Source: a virus. From it: a DNA stretch of 42,825 bases. Below the pieces are notes generated by a model, which was not told the origin of the DNA, did no database searches, and saw nothing but the letters and a program-made list of their open reading frames with translations. How positions within the stretch are numbered: position 1 is the stretch's first letter; the number at the start of each line of letters is the position of its first letter. A program made the translations under genes and the position numbers. This document shows, piece after piece, positions 14,640 through 21,522 of this stretch. The stretch is from positions 1 through 42,825 of the IMG/VR virus record IMGVR_UViG_3300004770_000037; one strand, given 5' to 3'.

Positions 14640-15745
14640 AACACACCGATGCGCTTGAGTTCGAGAACGCCGAACGCACCAAAGTTTCCCATGCCTATGC
14701 CTATGGCAAAGAGCCCGACAAGGCCAGTATGACGGTCCGCCAAGCCTTCGACCGCTATTATCAAGAAGTCAGCGAACACCGCGCCTTACCCAGCAACGAT
14801 CTTTTCCGTTTGATATCCATCGCCACCGCGCTTGGTCCAGATCTTCAATTCGCCCATATCACTGACGATAAAGTGGCCCTGATGGTGGCAAAATTGCGCG
14901 CACGCACAGTCATCACTAAACGCGGCAGCACTGACGGTAAGGCGCACCCGCAGATGATCGCCAATGCCACCGTCAATCGCTATACCGAATGCTTGCGCCG
15001 GGCCTGGCGACGCGCCGCCCGCGTCTGGAAAATCGCCTGCGCCGACGAACCTCTCTGGAATCAACACCTGTTGCCCGAAGCCACCGAGCGTGTACGCGAT
15101 CTGACGGAGGATGAAGAAACCAGATTGATGAAAGCGTTGCGCGTGGACTTTCACCCCATCGCCAAGTTCGCCTTAATGAGCGGTCTGCGATTGGCCAATC
15201 TGCGCCGCTTAACCTGGAAAGAAATCGATTTTGCCAATCGGTCACTGACCATCAAGGTCAAATCGAAAAAACAAGGCGGTGAAAATCACACCATCCCTTT
15301 GACCACATCAATGATCACAATGCTGGCCAACCTGAAAGGGCAACATCCCATCTTCGTGTTTACCTACGAATGCCACCGCCCCAGAACGATCAAGGGCCCG
15401 GACGGCAAGATAACGGGAAGGCGCAAAGGCGAACGCTATCCGTTCAGCCTGAATGGTTGGCGGAAGGTTTGGACTGAAGCCCTGGCGACGGCAAAGATTG
15501 AAGACTTCCGCTTCCATGATACCCGTCACACAGCGGCCACCCGCACCCTGCGCGCCAGTGGCAACCTAAAGGTGGTGCAGAAGATGTTGGGCCATACCGA
15601 CATCACGACGACGGCACGCTATGCGCACGCCCTAACAGACGACATCCGCGCCGCCATGGAACAGGCCCAGGCCCCGGACAAATCGAAAAATGAGTCCCGA
15701 AATAGCCCGAGCAAGCAAACGCGCAATGGCAAAAAAAGCGTTTAA
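14549..15745 (+). CDS. int: Tyrosine site-specific integrase
   Basis: A 398-aa phage integrase. The N-terminal 60 residues are an arm-binding domain, followed by a SAM-like core-binding domain (about 60-165). The catalytic set is R214 (SGLRLANLRRL), a Lys near 240 in the beta hairpin, H323 and R326 (FHDTRHTAATR), H349 (MLGHTD) and the nucleophile Y358 (ARYAH). It integrates the phage at the tRNA-Pro site whose half copy lies 33 bases after its stop codon. One integrase arm-type repeat (15691-15705) is inside its own 3' coding end. Confidence 0.93.
   Translation: MSVYKPKGSPHFHYDFQFKGVRHYGSTGCVKHTDALEFENAERTKVSHAYAYGKEPDKASMTVRQAFDRYYQEVSEHRALPSNDLFRLISIATALGPDLQFAHITDDKVALMVAKLRARTVITKRGSTDGKAHPQMIANATVNRYTECLRRAWRRAARVWKIACADEPLWNQHLLPEATERVRDLTEDEETRLMKALRVDFHPIAKFALMSGLRLANLRRLTWKEIDFANRSLTIKVKSKKQGGENHTIPLTTSMITMLANLKGQHPIFVFTYECHRPRTIKGPDGKITGRRKGERYPFSLNGWRKVWTEALATAKIEDFRFHDTRHTAATRTLRASGNLKVVQKMLGHTDITTTARYAHALTDDIRAAMEQAQAPDKSKNESRNSPSKQTRNGKKSV
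15691..15705 (+). repeat. Putative integrase arm site, left arm
   Basis: TGAGTCCCGAAATAG, identical to 15903-15917 on the other side of the attP core. It lies inside the last codons of the integrase gene, about 75-80 bases left of the core. Confidence 0.55.
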
Positions 15746-15777
15746 TATCAATGGAGTTAACGAGGATGAGAAACAAT

Positions 15778-15817
15778 CTCCCAAAGCTAGCGCTCTACCA
15801 GGCTGAGCTACACCCCG
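15778..15817 (-). other. attP core: 5' half of tRNA-Pro(TGG)
   Basis: On the minus strand from 15817, a 40-base stretch reads as the 5' half of an alphaproteobacterial tRNA-Pro: acceptor strand CGGGGTG, TA, D-arm GCTC...GAGC, anticodon stem CTAGC and loop TTTGGGA with anticodon TGG. Identity stops one base after the loop, where ATTG replaces the expected stem. No 3' half exists nearby, so this is not a complete tRNA gene. Next to the integrase gene it is best read as the attachment core, with strand exchange in the anticodon loop. It carries the 5' half of the tRNA, where most phages carry the 3' half. Confidence 0.82.
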
Positions 15818-15826
15818 TGTCAAGGT

Positions 15827-15855
15827 TTAGTAGGGGTTTCCGCAGTTTTGTGCAA
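15827..15855 (-). promoter_or_regulatory. Promoter reading into the tRNA-Pro half
   Basis: TTGCAC (15855-15850) and TACTAA (15832-15827) with a 17-base spacer on the minus strand. The expected start is near 15820, three bases before the tRNA 5' end at 15817. After integration it would transcribe a hybrid tRNA made of this half and the host 3' half. Confidence 0.6.
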
Positions 15856-15880
15856 GCATTAAAACAGGAACAAAATGGCA

Positions 15881-15926
15881 TATTTCGGACTATTATGGGA
15901 CTTGAGTCCCGAAATAGTCCCGAAGG
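15881..15926. repeat. Putative integrase arm sites, right arm
   Basis: Three related copies: TATTTCGGACTATT (15881-15894, inverted), TGAGTCCCGAAATAG (15903-15917, identical to the left arm) and AATAGTCCCGAAGG (15913-15926). Repeated sites on both sides of a core are expected for a tyrosine integrase attP. Confidence 0.55.
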
Positions 15927-15966
15927 GTGTTCTTGGGGTGTTCTCAAACGGAGGTGCGGTGAAACC

Positions 15967-16779
15967 GTGAAGGCATCTGTTTCTATATTGGTCCTGGTGC
16001 TGGCAACCACCGCGTGTTCGATGGCGCAGGATATACCGCCCACTGCCATCAATGCCCCACCCGCCGCCGCAGCCAATCCCACCGTCGTCAATGGTGTCCC
16101 ATTACCATCGACGGCTAAATGTGGGGCAGTGGTGACGCATGACGCCTATGTCGCTTGCGTCGACAATGATCTTAAAATTCCGCTGTGGGTAGCTTATCGG
16201 CTAACTGGCGAGCACACGTTGGGGTGCCTGCCCCGAACCAATGCCTTTCACGCCGACGAAGCTTTGCCAGCGGGACAGCGCGCTACGCCGAAAGACTATG
16301 CCAAATCGGGGTATGATATGGGGCACCAGGCCCCCGATAAAGATTTTGCCTGGGATGCCCAGGCCGAACATGACAGCTTCAGCATGGCCAACATGGCGCC
16401 GCAATTGCCGGGGCTGAACCGCATGGGCTGGGAATCTTTGGAAGAAGATGTGCGCGTATGGGCCTGGGATCGCGGTGCGCTGGTGGTCTATGTTGGGCCA
16501 GTGATGGACAAATCCCCCAAACGCATTGGCAATAATGGCGTGGCTGTACCGTCCGCCTTCTGGAAAGTTGTGGTGGACGAAAAAACCCGCGAGGCGTTGG
16601 CGTTTGAAATGCCCCAAGCCAATATTCCCAAAGGGGATATATCGCCCTATTTGAAGGGATTGAGTGATGTTGAGGCGGACAGCGGCACGGACATTCCGGG
16701 TCTGCTGGCGACATCATCCGCCATTTGGGCAATCAAGGCGAAGGATTGGCGTGCAGCGAAGAAGGCGGCTTGCAGATGA
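15967..16779 (+). CDS. Exported DNA/RNA non-specific endonuclease
   Basis: Secreted nuclease of the Endonuclease_NS (NucA/Serratia nuclease) family. The GTG at 15967 is chosen because it opens directly on a signal sequence (VKASVSILVLVLATTACSMAQ). TTAC could be a weak lipobox, or signal peptidase I may cleave near AQD. The catalytic block is YDMGHQAPDKDF with His at about 120, followed by NMAPQLPGLNRMGWESLE with the metal-binding Asn at about 142-151 and Glu. D-M-G-H differs from the usual DRGH by one residue, not at the histidine. The length of 270 aa is normal. Placed beside attP and outside the lytic operons, it looks like a lysogenic-conversion gene acting in the periplasm. Confidence 0.85.
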   Translation: MKASVSILVLVLATTACSMAQDIPPTAINAPPAAAANPTVVNGVPLPSTAKCGAVVTHDAYVACVDNDLKIPLWVAYRLTGEHTLGCLPRTNAFHADEALPAGQRATPKDYAKSGYDMGHQAPDKDFAWDAQAEHDSFSMANMAPQLPGLNRMGWESLEEDVRVWAWDRGALVVYVGPVMDKSPKRIGNNGVAVPSAFWKVVVDEKTREALAFEMPQANIPKGDISPYLKGLSDVEADSGTDIPGLLATSSAIWAIKAKDWRAAKKAACR

Positions 16780-16888
16780 CGCTTGCATTGATGTGAAGGC
16801 TAAAGACGAGGATCGCATCATCGTTCTTCATAAGACGCATAACACGTTTCTTCACTGTAGCAATTATCAAGATATTTACATCTCACAC

Positions 16889-16918
16889 TTGACAGCAAAA
16901 ACATGCACCACATATGAC
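16889..16918 (+). promoter_or_regulatory. Candidate promoter of the 109-aa accessory gene
   Basis: TTGACA (16889-16894), 18 bases, TATGAC (16913-16918), in an AT-rich 200-base gap and about 60 bases before the ATG at 16979. It supports independent expression of an accessory gene. Confidence 0.5.
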
Positions 16919-16978
16919 ATCGTCAACCACCTTCAATTGCGAAGGCGCACACGTGATGGGTTGCAAACGGAGAGTTAC

Positions 16979-17308
16979 ATGAAAGTGACATATCTAACCA
17001 TGCTGATCTTATGCCTGAATGCATTGATTGACGGTGGAAAGCATGACGACATTACCTTGGATGATATCAAAGATCATATCGATGATGGCACCGTCCTAGA
17101 TTTCATTAACCAGCGATGTGCTGGGGATATTGATCTGACTTGGGCCAATGAAGACTTTAAAAAGTGGTACGTTCCGCGACTGCAAGACATCTTGGGCGGA
17201 TATCGTGGCCGCGAACGCAGAAAGTGGGGCATTGAGAACAAAGGCCTTTGCCTGCTTTTGGCTTGGACCAATGAAATCGTTCAGCAAGGCGACGACCTCA
17301 CTTGGTGA
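16979..17308 (+). CDS. Hypothetical accessory protein, 109 aa
   Basis: ATG 16979 with GGAGAG just upstream. The N-terminus (VTYLTMLILCLNALID) is hydrophobic enough to be a buried helix or weak membrane segment. It is followed by an acidic stretch (DDITLDDIKDHIDD) and a region rich in aromatic and basic residues (FKKWYVPRLQDI, RGRERRKWGIENKGLCLLLAW). No known domain. It has its own promoter, is AT-richer than core genes and lies in the attP-proximal accessory zone, so recent acquisition is likely. Confidence 0.62.
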   Translation: MKVTYLTMLILCLNALIDGGKHDDITLDDIKDHIDDGTVLDFINQRCAGDIDLTWANEDFKKWYVPRLQDILGGYRGRERRKWGIENKGLCLLLAWTNEIVQQGDDLTW

Positions 17309-17318
17309 GGTTAGGTGG

Positions 17319-17534
17319 TTACGCGACCGGACGAAATTCCGACGGAACAGGTAATTCATTCCAAGCTGGTGGTTCACCGTCAGGGTACAGTTCAACGGGT
17401 GGGTGGTTGCTATAGCAGTCTTCACAAATCGTCGTTTGATCGGGCTGCACGCGAAGATCGGTTCGGTCGTAATGACCGCAGGTCTCTTGATTGTCTTCGG
17501 CGCATAGATCGCAAACGTACATAATCTGTGTCAT
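17319..17534 (-). CDS. Small zinc-finger-like protein, 71 aa
   Basis: The only leftward gene in the accessory zone. AAAAGGATA precedes the ATG. Cysteines form CxxC (C8, C11) and a second CxxC (about C37, C40) with another Cys and His (CGHYD) between, typical of a zinc ribbon or a small treble clef. The C-terminus is Pro-rich and acidic. Function unknown. It diverges from the next rightward gene across an 83-base gap that contains the palindrome TTGAAT-ACC-ATTCAA (17585-17599), a possible operator. Confidence 0.65.
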   Translation of the reverse strand: MTQIMYVCDLCAEDNQETCGHYDRTDLRVQPDQTTICEDCYSNHPPVELYPDGEPPAWNELPVPSEFRPVA

Positions 17535-17617
17535 GGTCGGTATCCTTTTCAGTTACAGTTCATGGCCGTCTGGCCGAGCTTTTCTTGAATACCATTCAAC
17601 TTTAATAGGAGAATACA

Positions 17618-17833
17618 ATGACAACCACCGCATGTCTTGACCGACAAAATGTCATTACTGCATGCACTGAGGCGATTAGGCATCTTGAGGGGCAAGAATT
17701 TAAACTTTTACCAGAAAAAGAGACCAAGATTAAACAGATTACCTCTGTTCTTCGTCTGGCAATGGCGTCAAATGAGAATACCATCCAAGTATCGGCGTCT
17801 GACTTTTATGAGTTTGGCGGATTCTGGCCTTAA
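17618..17833 (+). CDS. Hypothetical accessory protein, 71 aa
   Basis: AGGAGA is 6 bases before the ATG. The product is an alpha-helical, charged protein (RQNVITACTEAIRHLEGQEF, ETKIKQITSVLRLAMAS) ending in aromatic FYEFGGFWP. No family is recognised. The palindrome TTGAAT-ACC-ATTCAA lies 20 bases upstream. It is probably an accessory gene of the lysogenic state, judged by location only. Confidence 0.6.
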   Translation: MTTTACLDRQNVITACTEAIRHLEGQEFKLLPEKETKIKQITSVLRLAMASNENTIQVSASDFYEFGGFWP

Positions 17834-17893
17834 TTCCATATAGTTCCACCAAATATTATCCACATAACTTATGTAACCAGAAAGGATCGTCTA

Positions 17894-18274
17894 ATGTCGG
17901 CAGTTATTTTATCCTGTACACAAGGTGGGATTTGGCAATCAAACGGAAACGGCGGCTACAATGGGTTTGGTCCGGGCATTCAAGGTCAGATGTGGGTATC
18001 TGATGGCAACGGCGGGTTCAATGGATTTGGTCCGGGCATCCAAGGCCAAATGTGGAGATCCGACGGTAACGGTGGGTTCAACGGATTTGGGCCGGGAATT
18101 CAAGGTCAAATGTGGAGGTCCGACAGCAACGGTGGGTTCAACGGATTTGGGCCTGGGATTCAAGGCCAAATGTGGAGAACTGACGGCAAAGACGGATTAA
18201 ATGGGTTTGGCCCTGGAATTCAAAATAAGATGTGGCGTTCAAATGGCGCGGGCGGATTCAACGCTTTTTCATAG
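17894..18274 (+). CDS. Protein of five 20-residue Gly/Trp repeats, 126 aa
   Basis: AAAGGA precedes the ATG. After a short N-terminus (MSAVILSCTQGGIWQSNGN, itself a partial repeat) come five 20-residue units with consensus GGFNGFGPGIQGQMWRSDGN, then GGFNAFS. Each unit has one Trp, three positions for Phe/Tyr/Leu and many Gly/Asn/Asp turns, which suggests a small beta-solenoid or propeller-like repeat fold. There is no signal peptide or membrane segment. The DNA units differ at many synonymous third bases but little in protein, so the repeat has been kept by selection. The function is unknown; carbohydrate or protein binding are guesses. Confidence 0.75.
   Translation: MSAVILSCTQGGIWQSNGNGGYNGFGPGIQGQMWVSDGNGGFNGFGPGIQGQMWRSDGNGGFNGFGPGIQGQMWRSDSNGGFNGFGPGIQGQMWRTDGKDGLNGFGPGIQNKMWRSNGAGGFNAFS
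17951..18250 (+). repeat. Five tandem 60-bp coding repeats
   Basis: In-frame units start at 17951, 18011, 18071, 18131 and 18191. Codons for the shared GFGPGIQG block vary (for example GGTCCGGGCATT, GGGCCTGGGATT, GGCCCTGGAATT), showing age and protein-level constraint and arguing against fresh slippage. Confidence 0.85.
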
Positions 18275-18309
18275 CCTTATTCGATAAGATCAGCCAAAAA
18301 TGAGAAAAG

Positions 18310-18338
18310 ACCCCCGCCAGCTTAAAGCCAGCGGGGGT
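18310..18338. terminator. Bidirectional terminator between accessory and late genes
   Basis: ACCCCCGC (18310-18317) pairs with GCGGGGGT (18331-18338). The rightward side continues TTAGTTTG; the leftward side continues with a T-rich stretch (CTTTTCTCATTTTT). It separates the convergent repeat-protein gene and the end of the leftward late block. Confidence 0.8.
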
Positions 18339-18361
18339 TTAGTTTGTGGGGAGAACTTTTA

Positions 18362-18676
18362 TCACGGCACCAGCCGCGTATGATCTTCGATGCTTTTGGC
18401 TACAGCCACCGCCGCCCATTGTTTGATCAAGCCGCCAACATCCATGGGCAGATTGGCGCACCAGGCGGCGAAGGTCGGGGATTTGTCGGGGTGGCTGTCG
18501 CAGATGATCTGCTTAATCGGGCGGTCGGCGGCCAGAACCGTATCCACATCCTGATCGGCTTGTTTGACTACGGTGAAGATGCTGGCCCCTGCCCCCGCTA
18601 CGCCGATAGCCGGAACGGCGGCACAGCCTTGTAAGGCCAATACCGCCGCCATGGCCCCCGCCAAGCGGTAAATCAT
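18362..18676 (-). CDS. Small lipoprotein, candidate outer-membrane spanin
   Basis: A 104-aa protein with a lipoprotein signal: basic start, hydrophobic core and lipobox LQGC at about C18. The mature part has two further cysteines (IICDSHP, AAWCANL), which could pair. As the last gene of the late block, next to endolysin and membrane proteins, an o-spanin or other lysis lipoprotein is plausible, but it is longer and less Pro-rich than Rz1. The ATG at 18676 overlaps the upstream stop (TGATG). Confidence 0.68.
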   Translation of the reverse strand: MIYRLAGAMAAVLALQGCAAVPAIGVAGAGASIFTVVKQADQDVDTVLAADRPIKQIICDSHPDKSPTFAAWCANLPMDVGGLIKQWAAVAVAKSIEDHTRLVP

Positions 18677-19491
18677 CACGGCACCGCCCCGACCTTGGCC
18701 GTTGCTGTTTGCAAGGCCGTCAAAGCTTTATCCAGATCCGCTTGGACCGGCAGCCAGCCGCCATTGACCTGAACCACGGCCGAGATAACCCCAGGCAGGT
18801 TTTGCAAGGCCGCTTCGCCTGCCGTCAATGCAATCACATTGGGGTCAGCCGTAGCGCCATGCTTGGCATTCAAGACAGTGCCCAGATCAGAAACCGCACT
18901 GGCAACCGCCGACACCGCCGCACTGATAGCCTGTTGGTCCACCGTGCCGCCATTGGTCAAGATCGCAATCTGCGCCTGTACGGCGGATGCCATCACCTTG
19001 GCACCAGCCTTGATATCCGCCCGATCCAGATCGGACAGACCGGGTGCCGTGATCACATTGGCCGCCACGTTTTCAGCGGCGGTGCCGATGCTAAGTTCCA
19101 CATACGCCGTTTGGGCTGGCGTCCAGGGTATCTGACCAAACAGGGCGCAGGCTGACAGACCGAAACCCAGCACCAGGACCGCCAACATACCAATGACTCC
19201 ACCAGGCGCCGGGGTGGCGGGTGACGGCGCCGCTTCGGGCGCGGCATTGGCCTTGGCTTGCGCATCCAGCACCGGTTGGGCAATGCGGACAATCCAAGTG
19301 ACAAAGCTGGGCTGCCCCCCGTTGCTGGCCTGCGCCACGTTGATGGCGATGAAGCTGACAATCTTGCGCGGAATCAACCAATGGGAACCGGGACGCGGCT
19401 GCGGAATCGTTGCGTCCAAAGCCGAACAAACGGCAATCAAAGCGGTAATGACAGGCCACGCAGCGGCCCAAATTTCTACATAATCAGTCAT
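18676..19491 (-). CDS. Lysis-region membrane protein fused to a lipoprotein-like domain
   Basis: 271 aa from ATG 19491 (AAGGAAAG upstream). Residues 1-60 hold a membrane segment (WAAAWPVITALIAVCSALDA) and PRKIVSFIAINVAQASN, like small phage membrane proteins found beside holins. After an Ala/Pro-rich linker comes a second hydrophobic stretch with lipobox-like LSAC (MLAVLVLGFGLSACALFG), then PAQTAYVELSIGTAAENVA and a long Ala-rich helical part. That second half resembles separate phage lipoproteins with a TPAQTVY motif, so two normally distinct genes seem joined. An internal ATG at 19188 could give the lipoprotein alone, but its signal would lack basic residues. Confidence 0.7.
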   Translation of the reverse strand: MTDYVEIWAAAWPVITALIAVCSALDATIPQPRPGSHWLIPRKIVSFIAINVAQASNGGQPSFVTWIVRIAQPVLDAQAKANAAPEAAPSPATPAPGGVIGMLAVLVLGFGLSACALFGQIPWTPAQTAYVELSIGTAAENVAANVITAPGLSDLDRADIKAGAKVMASAVQAQIAILTNGGTVDQQAISAAVSAVASAVSDLGTVLNAKHGATADPNVIALTAGEAALQNLPGVISAVVQVNGGWLPVQADLDKALTALQTATAKVGAVP

Positions 19492-19511
19492 GACACTTTC
19501 CTTCTCGGGCA

Positions 19512-19531
19512 TAAAAAAACCGCCCGGCGGG
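19512..19531 (-). terminator. Terminator-like hairpin in the leader of the membrane-lipoprotein gene
   Basis: On the minus strand CCGCCGGGCGG folds into a short GC stem followed by seven Ts (19519-19513). It sits about 20 bases before the 19491 start codon and after the lipase gene. Confidence 0.6.
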
Positions 19532-19576
19532 ATGCGGAGCGGATAACAAGGCCAATCTTGTGGCATTTAAATCGGA

Positions 19577-20176
19577 TCAAAGGGCCGCGATGTACTCGGC
19601 AATTGAATGGTCTTCAATCCAGCTTTCCAATGGCTTGCCGACTTGAATTTGGGGCGCCGGGTGACGCCATCCAAGATCTTCGGGCGGCAGCATGGGAACG
19701 CGATCGGCAGCATGGGTAAACATCCAGACCGGCATTCCCGCCAATCTTAAGATGTCTTCCATATCCGTATCGACCGACACACGCGGCGCACCAAACGTCA
19801 CCACACCGGCCATGGCAATGCCACGCCGCGCCAGCTGAGCGGCCAAGATCAGCGCCACAGCACCGCCAAAGGAATGACCGGTCAAGAGGATCGGCAGCTT
19901 GCGCGCCTGGGCATTGTGGTGGATCAGGACGTAATCAAACGCTTCGGCGGTTGCTTCCCAGAAGCCGCGATGGACATGCCCCAAGCCGCCCACCGGCACG
20001 GTTTCAATGTCCAGGTCCAGCAGCGCCTTGGCAAATCCGTCGGTGCCGCGAATGGCGCAGCACCAGCCGTCATCGGTGATGCGGGTAATGGCCTGAAAAT
20101 CCTGATGGACTTCAATATCGGGTGGCGCGCTGTAGGCCGCCTGGCAAAGCTGCGCATAAAGTTTGGCATTAAGCAT
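19577..20176 (-). CDS. Lipase class 3 family hydrolase in the lysis cassette
   Basis: A 199-aa alpha/beta hydrolase of the Lipase_3 family. The Ser-Asp-His triad is visible as S102 in LLTGHSFGGAVAL, D158 in HAADRVPML and H190 in WIEDHSIAEY. CAIRGTD near residue 40 supplies the oxyanion region, and HRGFW follows. There is no signal peptide. It overlaps the endolysin gene by 8 bases, so it is made at lysis and presumably reaches the envelope after holin action or works on cytoplasmic membrane lipids. Esterases at lysis are known for mycobacteriophages (LysB) but are unusual in Gram-negative phages. Substrate unknown. Confidence 0.85.
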   Translation of the reverse strand: MLNAKLYAQLCQAAYSAPPDIEVHQDFQAITRITDDGWCCAIRGTDGFAKALLDLDIETVPVGGLGHVHRGFWEATAEAFDYVLIHHNAQARKLPILLTGHSFGGAVALILAAQLARRGIAMAGVVTFGAPRVSVDTDMEDILRLAGMPVWMFTHAADRVPMLPPEDLGWRHPAPQIQVGKPLESWIEDHSIAEYIAAL

Positions 20177-20687
20177 GGCCGAAGCTTTCGATGCGGGTTT
20201 CCCATCCGGCCAAAAACAGCCGCTGTGACGGATCTTCGGCCACCAGGCGACGGATGAACGCCAGACGCAGAGCTATAAGACTGGTCAGCAGGGATGCCGG
20301 ATCAAGTGCATTGGCGGCTTTGGCGGTGATCGGGCCAAGAATGCCGTCCGCATGGCAGCCAGACAGCAGAGATTGCAGCTGCTTGATGGCAGTGGCCGGG
20401 CCGGAATTGACCCCCCAATCAACCATGAACGACCGCACCTGATCGTCGGACAATTGGGAAAATCCGGGCTTCACTTCATAAAGGTCGGTCAGGATTTCGC
20501 TGGCTTCGGATGCTGTCAGATTGGCAACATCGTTGCTGGTGACCGATGCCTTGCGCCAAGCCGCCAAGGTGCCAAGCGTCACGCCATATTTGGTGGGGCC
20601 GCCTTTGTCGCTGGGATTGTCGACGTAACCGCCCTCGCGGGTGATGATATCGGCAATGATGTGGTCAGTGGTTGTGACAACGGTCAT
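20169..20687 (-). CDS. Endolysin, glycoside hydrolase 108 family
   Basis: Peptidoglycan-degrading enzyme. The family motif REGGYVDNPSDKGGPTKYGVT carries the catalytic E18. Central FMVDWGVNSGPATAIKQLQ and the C-terminal peptidoglycan-binding-like segment (DGILGPITAKAANAL) complete the usual 170-aa layout of GH108 muramidases. There is no N-terminal signal anchor, so export depends on a holin. The lipase gene follows directly. Confidence 0.92.
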   Translation of the reverse strand: MTVVTTTDHIIADIITREGGYVDNPSDKGGPTKYGVTLGTLAAWRKASVTSNDVANLTASEASEILTDLYEVKPGFSQLSDDQVRSFMVDWGVNSGPATAIKQLQSLLSGCHADGILGPITAKAANALDPASLLTSLIALRLAFIRRLVAEDPSQRLFLAGWETRIESFGHA

Positions 20688-20698
20688 GGCAGTTTTCC

Positions 20699-20986
20699 TT
20701 AGTGATTATCGATATGTCGGTTGATCCGATCGTCCAGCGCCTCGACTCGTGCCACCAAGGCCTCGTGGGTCTGGACGCCAACGAAGCTTTGCCGCAGATC
20801 GCGGCATTCCTGCTGAATATGAGTGTGGGTCAACACCGCCCGCGCTTCGCTGGCTGCGTTATTCTCTGAGATTTTTTCGCGGATTTTCTCGAACCGTCCA
20901 GATAAGGCCCAGACGCCCGTGGCAATAGAGATTGTTACCATCGCCCCAGTTCCGACCATCCAGGTAATTAAGGACTCTTCGGTCAT
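20699..20986 (-). CDS. Single-TM coiled-coil lysis protein, i-spanin or holin candidate
   Basis: 95 aa from ATG 20986, with GGGGGAAG upstream. A membrane segment at about 7-29 (ITWMVGTGAMVTISIATGVW) is followed by a charged coiled coil to the C-terminus. The layout is that of an inner-membrane spanin (Rz-like), but single-TM holins look similar. It is immediately upstream of the endolysin. No other clear holin is present, so the holin role falls on this gene or the membrane-lipoprotein fusion. Confidence 0.65.
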   Translation of the reverse strand: MTEESLITWMVGTGAMVTISIATGVWALSGRFEKIREKISENNAASEARAVLTHTHIQQECRDLRQSFVGVQTHEALVARVEALDDRINRHIDNH

Positions 20987-21007
20987 ACTTCCCCCTAGAC
21001 GCAAATT

Positions 21008-21514
21008 TTAAGGAATGGTCACCACATTTGTGGTGGGCCAATTGGCGGCCTGACCGTTGTAGGTGGCCAGCACCGCCGCCTTATTCTGCCCCACATATTT
21101 ACCCATGAAGGTGCCCAGGGCTTTGAACTGGGCAATAGTCATGGTCTGGGCGATACCTTGGGCATTGGCCCATTGAACGGTGCTGTTGCCGTCGACAAAG
21201 GTTCCATTCAGGATGATCGACAGCAATTCAGCGGTGACATCAAGGGTGGTCAGATCATCGCAGGGATAGGTGCCGTTCAAGGATGGCGTGCCGGTGCTGA
21301 TTACCGAGATGCCCAGACCCAAGTTGGCATCGGCAATGGCCTCGGGACCATTGGCGTATTGTTGTTGCAATGTCGCCAGCGTGTCCCGATCCGACATCAA
21401 CCGGGCCAAAAGGGTGCGGGCCTGATCGCTGGTGGGGTCCAAAGTCGCATAGGTCACCATGTCCGCCGCGATCACGGCGGTCAGGGCGTTGATTTGTTGG
21501 GTCAAAGATTTCAT
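21008..21514 (-). CDS. Tail-fibre-associated protein, DUF4376-like
   Basis: A 168-aa protein directly after the tail fibre gene. The N-terminus is helical (TQQINALTAVIAADMVTYATL). The second half has the style of DUF4376 (LNGTFVDGNSTVQWANAQGI, MTIAQFKALGTFMGKYV), a domain found at the ends of phage tail fibres and in their accessory proteins. It may be a fibre tip or assembly factor. The family assignment is by pattern and is moderate. Confidence 0.6.
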   Translation of the reverse strand: MKSLTQQINALTAVIAADMVTYATLDPTSDQARTLLARLMSDRDTLATLQQQYANGPEAIADANLGLGISVISTGTPSLNGTYPCDDLTTLDVTAELLSIILNGTFVDGNSTVQWANAQGIAQTMTIAQFKALGTFMGKYVGQNKAAVLATYNGQAANWPTTNVVTIP

Positions 21515-21522
21515 GATTTCTC

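Noticed and set aside
15766-15820. Complete tRNA-Pro gene
   Set aside because: Sequence leaves the tRNA consensus one base after the anticodon loop; no 3' anticodon stem, T-arm or acceptor end follows, so it is an attachment half-site.
15746-15830. Prophage boundary (attL or attR) with host DNA to the right
   Set aside because: Lysis, tail, head and terminase genes of one coherent phage continue to the right, so an internal attP fits better than a chromosome junction.
17925-18200. Second open frame through the repeat gene
   Set aside because: It is open only because the 60-bp repeat keeps the same codons in another frame; no ribosome binding site.
17951-18250. Tandem repeat as a CRISPR array or iterons
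   Set aside because: Units are contiguous, 60 bp, without spacers and in coding frame with synonymous variation.
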